This document shows, one piece after another, positions 42,593 through 51,256 of a DNA stretch of 64,000 nucleotides. Under the pieces are notes generated by a model. That model searched no databases. It saw only the letters and a list, made by a program, of their open reading frames with translations, and was not told the DNA's origin. This DNA comes from Rhodoplanes sp963840055. GTDB taxonomy: Bacteria > Pseudomonadota > Alphaproteobacteria > Rhizobiales > Xanthobacteraceae. A program made the translations under genes and the position numbers. Location of the stretch: positions 1-64,000 of the forward strand of contig CAWIXM010000039.1 in the NCBI GenBank assembly GCA_963840055.1, given 5' to 3'. The stretch's first letter is position 1. The number at the start of each line of letters is the position of its first letter.

Positions 42593-45591
42593 GGCTGCAA
42601 CCCGAGGAGTTTGAGAAGCCGTTGCCACCACGCGCGCAATTTGCCCGGACGTGGCGCCGCCTCCGGCGCGATCTCGGCGAAAAGCCGCTGGAAGAATTGA
42701 CTGATCAGGACTTTCGTCGCGCCGTCGAGCATCCTGCCACCCACTGCGGCGGCCTTGCCGCTGATCTCGACGACATAGTCGTAATCGATCTGCGTTGCGG
42801 CGCCTTGCGGAGTCAACCGCATGCGTCCGTGTCCGATGGTCGAACCGAGCGAACCGTCGAGGCCGCCGGAAAGCGTCGCGGCGCGAGGCGGATCGAGATC
42901 GGTGAGCGCGACGCGAGCGGTGAAGCGGCCTTTGACAATTCCGACGCCGAGGGAGACGTCGGCGCGGTATTCGTTCGGCCCGGTTTGATCGAGCGCGTGG
43001 CAACCCGGGATGACGCGCGCCAGCACGGTTGGATCGAGCAGTGCGCGCCAGATGACCTCCGGGCTGGCGGGCACCGTCTGCGTTCCACTCCCCGACAAAG
43101 CCTTGGCGCCGGGGCCGGCGGTCACCGGCGCCACCGGAGGCCTTGCGACCCGCGGCGGCTTTTCGCTCTCGCCCATCAACGCCTTGACCCGCGCCGGCGT
43201 GAGCGGAAGTTTCACGTCCTTCACCCCCAGGGCATCGGCAACGGCGTTGGCGATGCAGACCGGCGTGCTCATGCAGTTGCCTTCGCCAATTCCCTTGGCG
43301 CCGAGCGGCGTAAGCGGCGAAGGGCTCTCCATGTGCAGAATGACGGGCCGCGGGACCTCACACGCGGTCGGACAGAGATAGTCGGCGAAGGTGCCGGACA
43401 AGAAACTGCCGTCCGCACCATAGGCAAACTCTTCCAGCAGCGCGCAACCGACGCCCCAGCCGAACGAACCGTAAATCTGGCCGTCGGCAATCAGCGGATT
43501 GAGGATACGTCCCGCGTCGTGCATCGTCACATACTTGTCGATGCGCACAGCGCCGGTGTCGCGATCGATTTCGACCCCGCAAAAGTCAAACACAAAGCCA
43601 TAGGTCAGCGACGTGTTGATCTGGTCGGCGTCATTCGGCGGTTCGATTTCGGGCGCGGAATAAGACGCCGTCTCGGAAATCCCGGGCGCCATTCCCGTCG
43701 GCAACTCGCTGGGGGACCAGTGCGCCGTGCCGGCGATCCGCGAGAAACGGATGTTGTTGTCGGGGTTGTTCCTGGCGAAAACCTTGCCGTCTCCGAAAGC
43801 GACCTCGTCGGCGGGAACATTGAGCGTTTGGCTGGCAATCTGGGCGATCTTGGCGCGAACTTTTTTCGCGGCCATTTGCGCTACGACTGCCGTGGATGAG
43901 GAAAACCGGCTCGAATAGTTGCCGGTGGCGATCGACCAGGGATCGCGCTGCGTGTCGCGCTCCATATTGCAGCGGACATCGTGCGGATCGAGGCCGAGTT
44001 GCTCCGCCACGATTTGGCTGAGAACGGTCGCGTGGCCCTGACCTTGTGGCAAGCTGTCGGCGGTGACGCTGACGGCGCCGAGGCAATCCACGTTCACCGT
44101 GGCGTAAGCGACATTGCCGCCTTTCGGCCCGGCCTTGCGGCGCTCTTCGACCGGAACGATGGTGCTGAGATAGCCCATGTTCGATTGCGCGGGCTCGACG
44201 ATGGCGGCAAAACCGATGCCGTAGAGGCGACCGGCGGCGCGCGCCTCATCGCGCCTGCGGCGAAGCTCCGCGAGCCCGCCTTCGCGTTCCGCGGTGGCGA
44301 TGGCGGTTTGGTAGTCGCCGGAATCGATGAGAGCGCCCGCCGGCGCGCGATAGGGGAACGAGCCCGCCGGTACCAGATTCTTGCGGATCACATCGAGCGG
44401 ATCGAGCCCCAACTCGACGGCGATCCGCTGCATCAGTCTTTCAAGTCCAAAATAGATCTGCGGTCCGCCGAAGCCGCGCACCATTCCCGATGGCGTCTTG
44501 TTGGTCATGACCAGCTTATTGATGATCTGCATGTCCTTGGCGGCATAGGCGCCGCTCATGATGCCGTGCTGGCGATAGAGCGGCCCCGGCATCGGCGGAC
44601 GCAGATAGGCGCCGTAATCGTCGATCTGCTCGAAGCGGAACGCGGTGACCAAGCCATCGCTTTTCACCGCCGCGGCGGCGCGAATGATGCGGTTGGGCGC
44701 GGCGATCGCCGCGGTCAGATGTTCGAACCGGTCCTCGACCCATTTGACTGGACGCCCGGTGCGCCGCGAGGCGATGCACATGAGGACGACATAGGGAAAA
44801 ATCGCCTGCTTCACCCCGAAGCCGCCGCCCGAATAGGCCGGAGTGCGAATGCGCAACTGCGCGCCGCCGCAGCGGAGCGCCTTGGACATCACCGGGTGGA
44901 CGGTGAACGGCCCCTGGAAATTGCACATGACATCGTAGACGCCTTCGCCCGGCTGGTAGTCGGCGACGACCACATAGCCTTCGAGCGGCGTTTGCGAGTT
45001 GCGCGGATAATCGATCGTGATCTCGACAACCCGATCGGCTTCCGCGAAGCGCGCTTCCGGATCGCCGTACGTGAAATGGCGTTCGGAGGGCACGTTGGAG
45101 CCGACAGCCGGATGGACCAAGGGCGCGCTTTCGGCCGTCGCCGCCAAGGGATCGATGACCGCCGGCAGCTTGCGGTACTCGACCTGGATGTCGTCGACGG
45201 CGTCTTCGGCGATATAGCGGTCCTCGGCAAGGACGATCGCCACCGCCTCGCCGACGAACCGGACGCGGTCGGTGGCGAGAGACCATTGGTCCATCGGCTG
45301 TCGAAGCACGATGATGAAGGGATCGGAATCCCGCTTGATTTCGGCCCCGGTCAACACCGCGACCACGCCTGGCCGCGCCATCGCTTTCGACGTGTCGATC
45401 GCTACGATCTCGGCATGGGCATGCGGCGAACGGAGGATCGCCGCATGCAGCGTCCCCGCTCGGATCGGCATGTCGTCGGCGAAATAGCCGCGCCCGGCAA
45501 GCAGTGTCGCATCTTCGATCCGCTCGACAGGGCGCCCGAGCCAGCGGCGTTCCAGTCCGTCGGACGAAGGCTGAGAGGGGGCTTGGGCCAT
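42589..45591 (-). CDS. Molybdenum hydroxylase large subunit fused to SRPBCC domain (third set)
   Basis: 1000 residues with the same two-part architecture as the protein at 16880-19858: a molybdopterin subunit (GRGYFADDMP, GMVRGFGGPQIYF, active-site Glu in GAKGIGEGNCMS) and a C-terminal SRPBCC domain starting near GSGTQTVPASPEVIWRALL (IPGCHALD, GVGIVKGRFTA, AVGGRMLDGA) with a final WWQRLLKLLGL tail. No CO-dehydrogenase loop. The divergent promoter region with the CoA-ligase gene (45592-45740) carries two copies of the operator-like core. Expected to hydroxylate an aromatic or N-heterocyclic ring; its module also has amidase and ligase. Confidence 0.92.
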   Translation of the reverse strand: MAQAPSQPSSDGLERRWLGRPVERIEDATLLAGRGYFADDMPIRAGTLHAAILRSPHAHAEIVAIDTSKAMARPGVVAVLTGAEIKRDSDPFIIVLRQPMDQWSLATDRVRFVGEAVAIVLAEDRYIAEDAVDDIQVEYRKLPAVIDPLAATAESAPLVHPAVGSNVPSERHFTYGDPEARFAEADRVVEITIDYPRNSQTPLEGYVVVADYQPGEGVYDVMCNFQGPFTVHPVMSKALRCGGAQLRIRTPAYSGGGFGVKQAIFPYVVLMCIASRRTGRPVKWVEDRFEHLTAAIAAPNRIIRAAAAVKSDGLVTAFRFEQIDDYGAYLRPPMPGPLYRQHGIMSGAYAAKDMQIINKLVMTNKTPSGMVRGFGGPQIYFGLERLMQRIAVELGLDPLDVIRKNLVPAGSFPYRAPAGALIDSGDYQTAIATAEREGGLAELRRRRDEARAAGRLYGIGFAAIVEPAQSNMGYLSTIVPVEERRKAGPKGGNVAYATVNVDCLGAVSVTADSLPQGQGHATVLSQIVAEQLGLDPHDVRCNMERDTQRDPWSIATGNYSSRFSSSTAVVAQMAAKKVRAKIAQIASQTLNVPADEVAFGDGKVFARNNPDNNIRFSRIAGTAHWSPSELPTGMAPGISETASYSAPEIEPPNDADQINTSLTYGFVFDFCGVEIDRDTGAVRIDKYVTMHDAGRILNPLIADGQIYGSFGWGVGCALLEEFAYGADGSFLSGTFADYLCPTACEVPRPVILHMESPSPLTPLGAKGIGEGNCMSTPVCIANAVADALGVKDVKLPLTPARVKALMGESEKPPRVARPPVAPVTAGPGAKALSGSGTQTVPASPEVIWRALLDPTVLARVIPGCHALDQTGPNEYRADVSLGVGIVKGRFTARVALTDLDPPRAATLSGGLDGSLGSTIGHGRMRLTPQGAATQIDYDYVVEISGKAAAVGGRMLDGATKVLISQFFQRLFAEIAPEAAPRPGKLRAWWQRLLKLLGLQP

Positions 45592-45615
45592 GAGGATTGA
45601 ACGCGTAATACTGTT

Positions 45616-45643
45616 GTGATATTTCTTATATCCGTGACATTTC
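45616..45643. promoter_or_regulatory. Operator-like repeats between the Mo-hydroxylase and CoA-ligase genes
   Basis: GTGATATTTC (45616-45625) and GTGACATTTC (45634-45643), 18 bp apart, lie between the divergent large-subunit and ligase genes. On the minus strand TTGACA is followed 18 bases later by ATATAA, so the second copy falls in the spacer and the first just downstream of a plausible promoter. The core is shared with 41173-41193 and 52717-52737. Confidence 0.55.
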
Positions 45644-45740
45644 GGGGATTGTCAACGACGAACTCGTTTGCTGGCGACGAAGCGGGTTCGATGCGCCCAC
45701 ATGGAACAAGTTCCGCAGCGCCTGTCGCGATTGGGAGTTC

Positions 45741-47339
45741 ATGGGTGTGACCGCCACTGAGCAGAAACACGTCGTCATTGTCGACGAAAGCGTCACGCCG
45801 AACGCGCTTCAGTTCTCCGATATCTTCAACGTCGCCGTTCCGTTCATCGATCGGCCAGTCGCTGAGGGGCGCGGCGGCGCGGTTGCCGTGCGCTACGCCG
45901 GCCAAGAGATCACTTACGCGGAGCTGGCCGAGAACGTCGGACGCGCCGGCAACGCTTTGCTTGATCTTGGGCTTGCGCCGGGCAGCCGGTTGATCATGGC
46001 CGCGTTGGACGATCCGTATTTCTTCTACGTTTTCTGGGGCGCCATCAAAGCCGGAATCGTCCCGATCGCCGCCAGCACATTTATAAAAACCGCCGATTAC
46101 CGCGTTCTCATCGACGCCGCCGAATGCGATGGATTCGTCTATTCGGCGGCCCTGGCGGGCCAAGCAGCCAATGTCGAGGCGAAAGCCGCGGGGCTTCGGT
46201 TCATTCTTCCCATCGACGGACGCGATTCGTTGGCTGAACGCATTGCTGCCGCTTCGCCCGATCTTGAACCGGCGGCGACATCGGCTACCGACGATTGCTT
46301 CTGGCTCTACTCGTCAGGCTCAACCGGAATTCCGAAAGGCGTCGTGCATCGTCATCGCGACATGGTAGTGACGAGCGAACGCTATGGGCGCAGGATCGCC
46401 GGCATCGAGCCAAACGACATCGTGTTCTGCGCCAGCAAACTCTTCTTTTCGTTTGGTTTCGGCGGCGGAATGACTTTTCCACTGTGGATGGGCGCCTCCA
46501 CCGTTCTACAGCCGGAACGAACGACGGCGGATCTCGCCCTCGACATTCTCGAGCGTTCCCAGGCCACGGTCTTCTTCGGCGTCCCCACTCTTTATGGACA
46601 GATGGTTCACGCGCTGAGGCGACACCCGCGTCGTCTCGCTTCGCTTCGACGATGCCTGTCGGCGGGCGAAGCCTTGCCGGCCCCGATTTTCGAACAATGG
46701 AAGCAATTGACCGGCGTTCCAATTCAGGACGGCATCGGTTCGACCGAGGTGCTCCACATCTTTATCTCGAATAGGATCGACGACATCCGGCCGGGAAGCT
46801 CGGGCAAACCCGTGCCGGGATACGAGGCCAAAATTGTCGGCGAGGACGGCGCCAACGTCCCGGATGGCGGCATCGGGACCTTATGGGTCAAAGGCAAATC
46901 CAACGCTCGATGCTACTGGAACAACCCGGAAAAGACCGGCGAGACGATGGTCGGCGACTGGCTCAATACCGGGGACATGTATTACGTCGACCCTGACGGA
47001 TATTTCGTCAACGCCGGTCGCGCCGACGACATGCTGAAGGTGGGCGGTCAATGGTGCTCGCCGATCGAGATCGAAGCAAAATTGCTCGAACATCCGAAAG
47101 TGCGGGAAGCCGGTGTCGTCGGTCAAGCCGACGAGAATTCGTTGATCAGACCCGCAGCCTATCTCGTACTGGCGCACCGCGAGGATGAAACCGCGGCAAT
47201 GGTCGATGAATTGCAGCGCTTATGCCGGGAGCATTTGCCCAGCTTCAAGTGCCCGCGCTGGATTCACTTCGTTCCCGAATTGCCGAAGACGGTCACCGGC
47301 AAGATCCAGCGCTTCAAACTGCGACAAGTGTCGATGTAG
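45741..47339 (+). CDS. Benzoate-CoA ligase family protein
   Basis: 532-residue adenylate-forming ligase close in layout to BadA/HbaA-type benzoate or 4-hydroxybenzoate CoA ligases. Motifs: P-loop LYSSGSTGIPKGVVH, GIGSTEVLHIFISN (the aryl-acid A5 motif), GTLWVKGKSNARCYWNNPEKT, NTGDMYYVDPDGYFVNAGRADDMLKVGGQWCSP, and the terminal LPKTVTGKIQRFKLR with the catalytic Lys. The start at ATG 45741 is preceded by GGGAG. It makes the aryl-CoA ester needed for downstream steps. It is divergent from the third Mo-hydroxylase operon and followed by a thioesterase gene, so an aromatic acid pathway is the best reading; the exact acid is unknown. Confidence 0.9.
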   Translation: MGVTATEQKHVVIVDESVTPNALQFSDIFNVAVPFIDRPVAEGRGGAVAVRYAGQEITYAELAENVGRAGNALLDLGLAPGSRLIMAALDDPYFFYVFWGAIKAGIVPIAASTFIKTADYRVLIDAAECDGFVYSAALAGQAANVEAKAAGLRFILPIDGRDSLAERIAAASPDLEPAATSATDDCFWLYSSGSTGIPKGVVHRHRDMVVTSERYGRRIAGIEPNDIVFCASKLFFSFGFGGGMTFPLWMGASTVLQPERTTADLALDILERSQATVFFGVPTLYGQMVHALRRHPRRLASLRRCLSAGEALPAPIFEQWKQLTGVPIQDGIGSTEVLHIFISNRIDDIRPGSSGKPVPGYEAKIVGEDGANVPDGGIGTLWVKGKSNARCYWNNPEKTGETMVGDWLNTGDMYYVDPDGYFVNAGRADDMLKVGGQWCSPIEIEAKLLEHPKVREAGVVGQADENSLIRPAAYLVLAHREDETAAMVDELQRLCREHLPSFKCPRWIHFVPELPKTVTGKIQRFKLRQVSM

Positions 47340-47436
47340 GCCCTCAGGCGGAATGCCCTCCACTTCAAAACCCTACCGTTACGCTGGTGTTGACTCGACG
47401 CCCTAGCCTCATCTGGGCGGCAGGAAAGGACGAAAA

Positions 47437-47925
47437 ATGGCTTTCGAGGCTCCGATTTCACGATGGCAAGAACGCGTGCTCCCCGAGTGGCTCGACTACA
47501 ACGGCCATATGAATGTCGCCTATTTCGTTCTGATTTTCGATCACGGCACGGATGTGTTCTACCCGCTGATCGGCCTCGGCAAACCGTATCGACAGCGCAC
47601 TGGAAAATCGACCTTCGCAGTGGAGACCCACATCACTTATCAACGCGAGTTGAGCGTCAACGAGGAAGTAGCGGTTACCACGCAGCTGCTCGATTTCGAC
47701 GACAAGCGCATCCACTACTTTCACCGCATGTGGCATGTGAACAGCAACGTCCAGATGGCCACGCTGGAGCAACTCGCGGTCCATGTCGATCTCACGCAGC
47801 GCAAGGTCGAACCGATGCCCGAGGAATCGCAGCAACTCCTGCGCGAAATGTGGGAGACGCACAAGGAGCTGCCGAAACCGAAGGAGATGGGAAGCGTGAT
47901 GGGGGCGAAGTCGAAACGCGGTTGA
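47437..47925 (+). CDS. Hotdog-fold acyl-CoA thioesterase
   Basis: 162 residues. The hotdog signature is VLPEWLDYNGHMNVAYFVLIFDHG, with the Asp/Asn-Gly-His segment typical of 4-hydroxybenzoyl-CoA-thioesterase-like and betainyl-CoA-type thioesterases. VETHITYQRELSVNEEVAVTTQLLDFDDKRIHYFH covers the central strands. AGGAAAGG precedes the ATG at 47437. It is 97 bp after the ligase gene and convergent with the transporter ATPase gene. It may release CoA from product or overflow thioesters of the ligase pathway. Confidence 0.82.
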   Translation: MAFEAPISRWQERVLPEWLDYNGHMNVAYFVLIFDHGTDVFYPLIGLGKPYRQRTGKSTFAVETHITYQRELSVNEEVAVTTQLLDFDDKRIHYFHRMWHVNSNVQMATLEQLAVHVDLTQRKVEPMPEESQQLLREMWETHKELPKPKEMGSVMGAKSKRG

Positions 47926-47943
47926 ACGGTTGCGCGGAGTTTT

Positions 47944-48645
47944 TCAAGCCGAGGCGGGTTCGTTCGTCGACGCACCATTGCCACCGGTGGCGGGCATAAT
48001 TTCGCCGCGCTCGATCGTGAGCGCTGTATCCGTAATCTTATCCAGAAGCTTTGGCGTCGATTCCGAAATCAACATGCCGAGGTCCGGCCTGCTTTCGCGT
48101 AGACGCAGGAGCGCCGCCGCATACGACCGCGCGAGCGCGGGGGCGAGCCCTTGAAACGGCTCGTCGAGCAGGATCGCCCGCGTTCCCACCATCAGCGCGC
48201 GTCCCAGCGCGACCATTTTTCCTTGTCCGCCGGACAGAAAGCCCGCGGGCCGCCGGCGTAACTCAGCGACTTCCGGCAAGAGCGCGTAAGTTTCTTCAAG
48301 TCGACGGCGGCGCTCCCCGGCGGGGAGACGCAATGCGACCGCGGGAAGCAAAATATTGTCTTCGACGGAGAATTCCGCGATGAGCCGTCGGTCCTCCGGC
48401 GCGTAGCCGATCCCGAGCATCGCGCGCCGATGCGGCGCAACCGTCGCTAGATCGCGATCATCGAACAGAATGCGACCGCCCTCGAGAGGCAGCAGTCCCA
48501 TGATGCTGCGCAGTGTGGTCGTCTTTCCCGCGCCATTGCGGCCGATCAGCACCGTCGTGCGCGACGGCTCGATCGCCATGCCGACACCGCGGAGCACGAG
48601 TTGATCCTGGATCCGGACACGCACCTCTTCTAATCGCAACATCAT
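47944..48645 (-). CDS. livF: Branched-chain-type ABC transporter ATPase (LivF)
   Basis: 233-residue ATPase starting MMLRLEEVRVRIQDQLVLRG at 48645, overlapping the previous gene's stop. Walker A GRNGAGKTTT, signature LSGGQGKMVALGRAL, Walker B AILLDEPFQGLAP. The LivF type is indicated by its position as second ATPase and by the Q-GYAPEDR loop. With LivG it powers uptake through LivH/LivM. It is last of the five-gene transport operon. The liv family imports branched-chain amino acids, but in catabolic clusters it often imports aromatic acids. Confidence 0.9.
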   Translation of the reverse strand: MMLRLEEVRVRIQDQLVLRGVGMAIEPSRTTVLIGRNGAGKTTTLRSIMGLLPLEGGRILFDDRDLATVAPHRRAMLGIGYAPEDRRLIAEFSVEDNILLPAVALRLPAGERRRRLEETYALLPEVAELRRRPAGFLSGGQGKMVALGRALMVGTRAILLDEPFQGLAPALARSYAAALLRLRESRPDLGMLISESTPKLLDKITDTALTIERGEIMPATGGNGASTNEPASA

Positions 48646-49385
48646 CCGACCCCGACAACCCGCTCGACGACGTTTGGATTGTGCAAGACCTCGCGCGGAT
48701 GGCCGCTGGCGACCACCCGACCCGTGTCCCACACGAACACGCGATCGGCGTAACGTTCGACCACGTCCATGTCGTGCTCGACGAACAGGGCGGTCATCCG
48801 CTCGGCGCGGAGCATTGCGACGATCGTATCCATCAATGGAGTCTTTTCGGCCGTGCTAACCCCGCTGGTCGGTTCATCCAGCAACAGGAGCCGCGGCTTC
48901 AGCGCGATGGCGATCGCGATGTCTGCGAGTTTTCTGAGGCCCTCGGGCAGCGCCGCTGTCTGCTGGTCAGCGGCGTCGTTGAGCGCCAAAAGGTCGAGGA
49001 TGCGCAACGCCGCCTCGCGATAGATTTCACGGTCGAGCGGACCCATCGGCTGCCAGATGTCGCTCCGCGCGGCGACGGCGAGCATCACGTTCTCCAACAG
49101 CGAGTGACCGGTGAACAGTTGGGGAATTTGAAAGGCACGTGCAATGCCGCGCCGGGCGATTTTTCGCGGCGGCAGGTTGGTGATGGGCTGACCGTCGAAT
49201 AGGACGCTGCCGCGCGCCGGGTTCACATATCCGGTGCAGAGATTGATGAACGTGGTTTTTCCCGACCCGTTGGGTCCGATGATCGCCACGATCTCACCTG
49301 CATGGATATCGAGCTCGACGCCATCCGCCGGTTTGACCCCGCCAAAATTCACATGAAGGTCGCGAACCGAGAGAATGGGCATCAT
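48642..49385 (-). CDS. livG: Branched-chain-type ABC transporter ATPase (LivG)
   Basis: 247-residue ATPase. Walker A GPNGSGKTTFINLCTGYV, the LivG-type insert ARRGIARAFQIPQLFTGHSLLENVMLA, a degenerate ABC signature near LPEGLRKLADIAIAIAL (LPEG instead of LSGG), Walker B LLLLDEPTSGVS. The loss of the standard signature is normal for some LivG proteins but is noted. Start ATG 49385 overlaps the LivM stop. Second from last in the transport operon. Confidence 0.88.
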   Translation of the reverse strand: MMPILSVRDLHVNFGGVKPADGVELDIHAGEIVAIIGPNGSGKTTFINLCTGYVNPARGSVLFDGQPITNLPPRKIARRGIARAFQIPQLFTGHSLLENVMLAVAARSDIWQPMGPLDREIYREAALRILDLLALNDAADQQTAALPEGLRKLADIAIAIALKPRLLLLDEPTSGVSTAEKTPLMDTIVAMLRAERMTALFVEHDMDVVERYADRVFVWDTGRVVASGHPREVLHNPNVVERVVGVG

Positions 49386-50323
49386 GACTTACGACCCCGC
49401 ATCCGCCTTTCCAACCTTTGGAGCAGACCAAAAAGCCCTTCCGGCAGGAAAAAGATCACCACCAGAAGCGAAATGCCGATAATTGCGTTCCACGCTTCGG
49501 CCGCAAAGCCGACCGCAAATGTGCGCACCAGCTCGAGAAAGAACGCGCCGATGAACGCTCCCGGCACCCCGCCTATTCCTCCAAGCACGGCGATCAGCAC
49601 GAGCTGTCCGGATAAGGTCCAATACGAAAACTCCGGAACCACGTGACCGATTGCAACCGCCGAAAGCGCGCCTCCAAGTCCGGCCAGCGCCGCCGAAGCT
49701 ATATACGCGACCAACAGCACGCCACGCGCCGAAACACCGATAAATTCGAGGCGGACCTCGTTGGTGGCAATTGCACTGAGCGCTTGGCCTAGTGGGCTCT
49801 TCAGGTATCGGTCGGTTATCAGCGCTACGCCCACCATTATGGCGATTGCGATCAAATGCAACGCTTGTTCGAAAGCCGGACGACTAAGTTCCATACCGAG
49901 AAGGCTGGGCGTCGGCACGCGCATCCCGTCGGTGCCCCCGGTCAGACGGTAGAGCTTCGACAGCAGGGTGAAGAACACCATCGAGACGGCGAGGTTGAGC
50001 ATTGCGAAGAAAATACCGCGGTAACGCACCATGAAAGCGCCGACGACGAGCCCGGCAGCCGCGGTGATGAGGGTCGCACAGGCAAACAAGGTGACAAGCT
50101 CACCGATGGCGGCGTCGCGCATTAGAAAAGCGATCGCATAGGCGCCGATCGCAAAAAAAAGCGCGTGACCGATCGAAATCATGCCGGCGCGGAGCAATAT
50201 GGCGACCCCGAGCGCCGCTAGGCCCTTTCCAATGGCGACGGTAAAGACGAATCCCAGCCACGACACGGCAAGCGGCAAGAGCGCAGCAAGCACGGCTATT
50301 CCGAGCATGTGTGCGAGAACCAC
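49382..50323 (-). CDS. livM: Branched-chain-type ABC transporter permease (LivM)
   Basis: 313-residue integral membrane protein with about eight or nine helices. LivM features: ALGVAILLRAGMISIGHALFFAIGAYAIA, FFTLLSKLYRLTGGTDGMRVP, SPLGQALSAIATNEVRLEFIGVS, and AGLGGALSA then LVLIAVLGGIGGVPGAFIGA. GTG 50323 is taken as start; an ATG at 50308 is the alternative. It pairs with the LivH permease 1 bp upstream. The C-terminal tail is Arg-rich. Confidence 0.9.
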   Translation of the reverse strand: MVLAHMLGIAVLAALLPLAVSWLGFVFTVAIGKGLAALGVAILLRAGMISIGHALFFAIGAYAIAFLMRDAAIGELVTLFACATLITAAAGLVVGAFMVRYRGIFFAMLNLAVSMVFFTLLSKLYRLTGGTDGMRVPTPSLLGMELSRPAFEQALHLIAIAIMVGVALITDRYLKSPLGQALSAIATNEVRLEFIGVSARGVLLVAYIASAALAGLGGALSAVAIGHVVPEFSYWTLSGQLVLIAVLGGIGGVPGAFIGAFFLELVRTFAVGFAAEAWNAIIGISLLVVIFFLPEGLFGLLQRLERRMRGRKS

Positions 50324-50324
50324 G

Positions 50325-51221
50325 TCAGACCCGCCTGAGACCGATTGAGCCGAAGAGGCCGTAGGGACGAACCAGCAGGACCGCCAGCATCACGAGATAG
50401 GGCACCACGGGCTGGAATTCCGGCATGAAATAGATCGCCGCCGACCGCGCCAGCCCCACAAGGATCGCGGCTAGCGCCGCGCCTTCGATCTGACCCAGAC
50501 CGCCGATGGCGGCGACCGCAAAGGCGAGAACGATCGTCTCTGCTCCGAGCCCCGGAGATACCCCCACTGTCGGCGAAGCGAGCGCGCCGCCAAGAGCCGC
50601 TAGGAAGACGCCGAGCGAGAAAGCGAGCATGAACACGCGCGACGCATCGATGCCGAGGGCGCGGGCGATTTCCTGGTCGGCAACGACGGCGACGATCAGC
50701 TTGCCGATGCCGGTCCGTTTCAAGAGAAGGCGCAGGCCGATCGCCACCACGATCGCCAGCCCGATCAGCAGCAGTTGATAATTCAAATAGACGATACCGG
50801 CGATCTGACTTGTGCCAAGAAGCAGCATCGGCGTGTCCTGGGAATATGGCTGAACGCCGAAAATCAGCTTTTGCGCGTCTTCGAGTATGAGGAAGAGGCC
50901 AAAGGTGACAAGGATTTGCAGCGCCTCCGGGCGGCCATAGGTCCATCGCAGAAGCGTTCGCTCGATCAGCGGTCCTAGCGCCACGGTGACGAGAAAGGGG
51001 CTGATCACCAGGGCGAGAAAACTCAAGACGGGCCAGCCTCGTCCGGCTACGAAGGAGCCGATCACGACGCTGAGATAAGCCCCGAGCGAATAAAAGCTGC
51101 CATGCGCAACATTAAGAATGTGCAGCACGCTGAACACGAGCGTCAGGCCGACCGCTACGAAAAAGATCAGCGCCGCGTCGGCGAGGCCATCGACGATCAG
51201 CGGCGCATAGTTTGCAAGCAT
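50325..51221 (-). CDS. livH: Branched-chain-type ABC transporter permease (LivH)
   Basis: 298-residue permease. Family segments: LIFFVAVGLTLVFSVLHILNVAHGSFYSLGAYL at the N terminus and DQEIARALGIDASRVFMLAFSLGVFLAALGGALASPT, typical of LivH. ATG at 51221. It lies 35 bp after the substrate-binding-protein stop and one base before the LivM start region, in a five-gene minus-strand operon. It contributes half of the membrane pore. Confidence 0.9.
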   Translation of the reverse strand: MLANYAPLIVDGLADAALIFFVAVGLTLVFSVLHILNVAHGSFYSLGAYLSVVIGSFVAGRGWPVLSFLALVISPFLVTVALGPLIERTLLRWTYGRPEALQILVTFGLFLILEDAQKLIFGVQPYSQDTPMLLLGTSQIAGIVYLNYQLLLIGLAIVVAIGLRLLLKRTGIGKLIVAVVADQEIARALGIDASRVFMLAFSLGVFLAALGGALASPTVGVSPGLGAETIVLAFAVAAIGGLGQIEGAALAAILVGLARSAAIYFMPEFQPVVPYLVMLAVLLVRPYGLFGSIGLRRV

Positions 51222-51256
51222 CTCAGTGCGTACACGCGTGCTTCACGAGCCGCGGT

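Noticed and set aside
43981..45600. Plus-strand frame of about 539 codons opposite the third large subunit
   Set aside because: Antisense shadow; no recognisable motif, while the minus strand has the full molybdopterin subunit.
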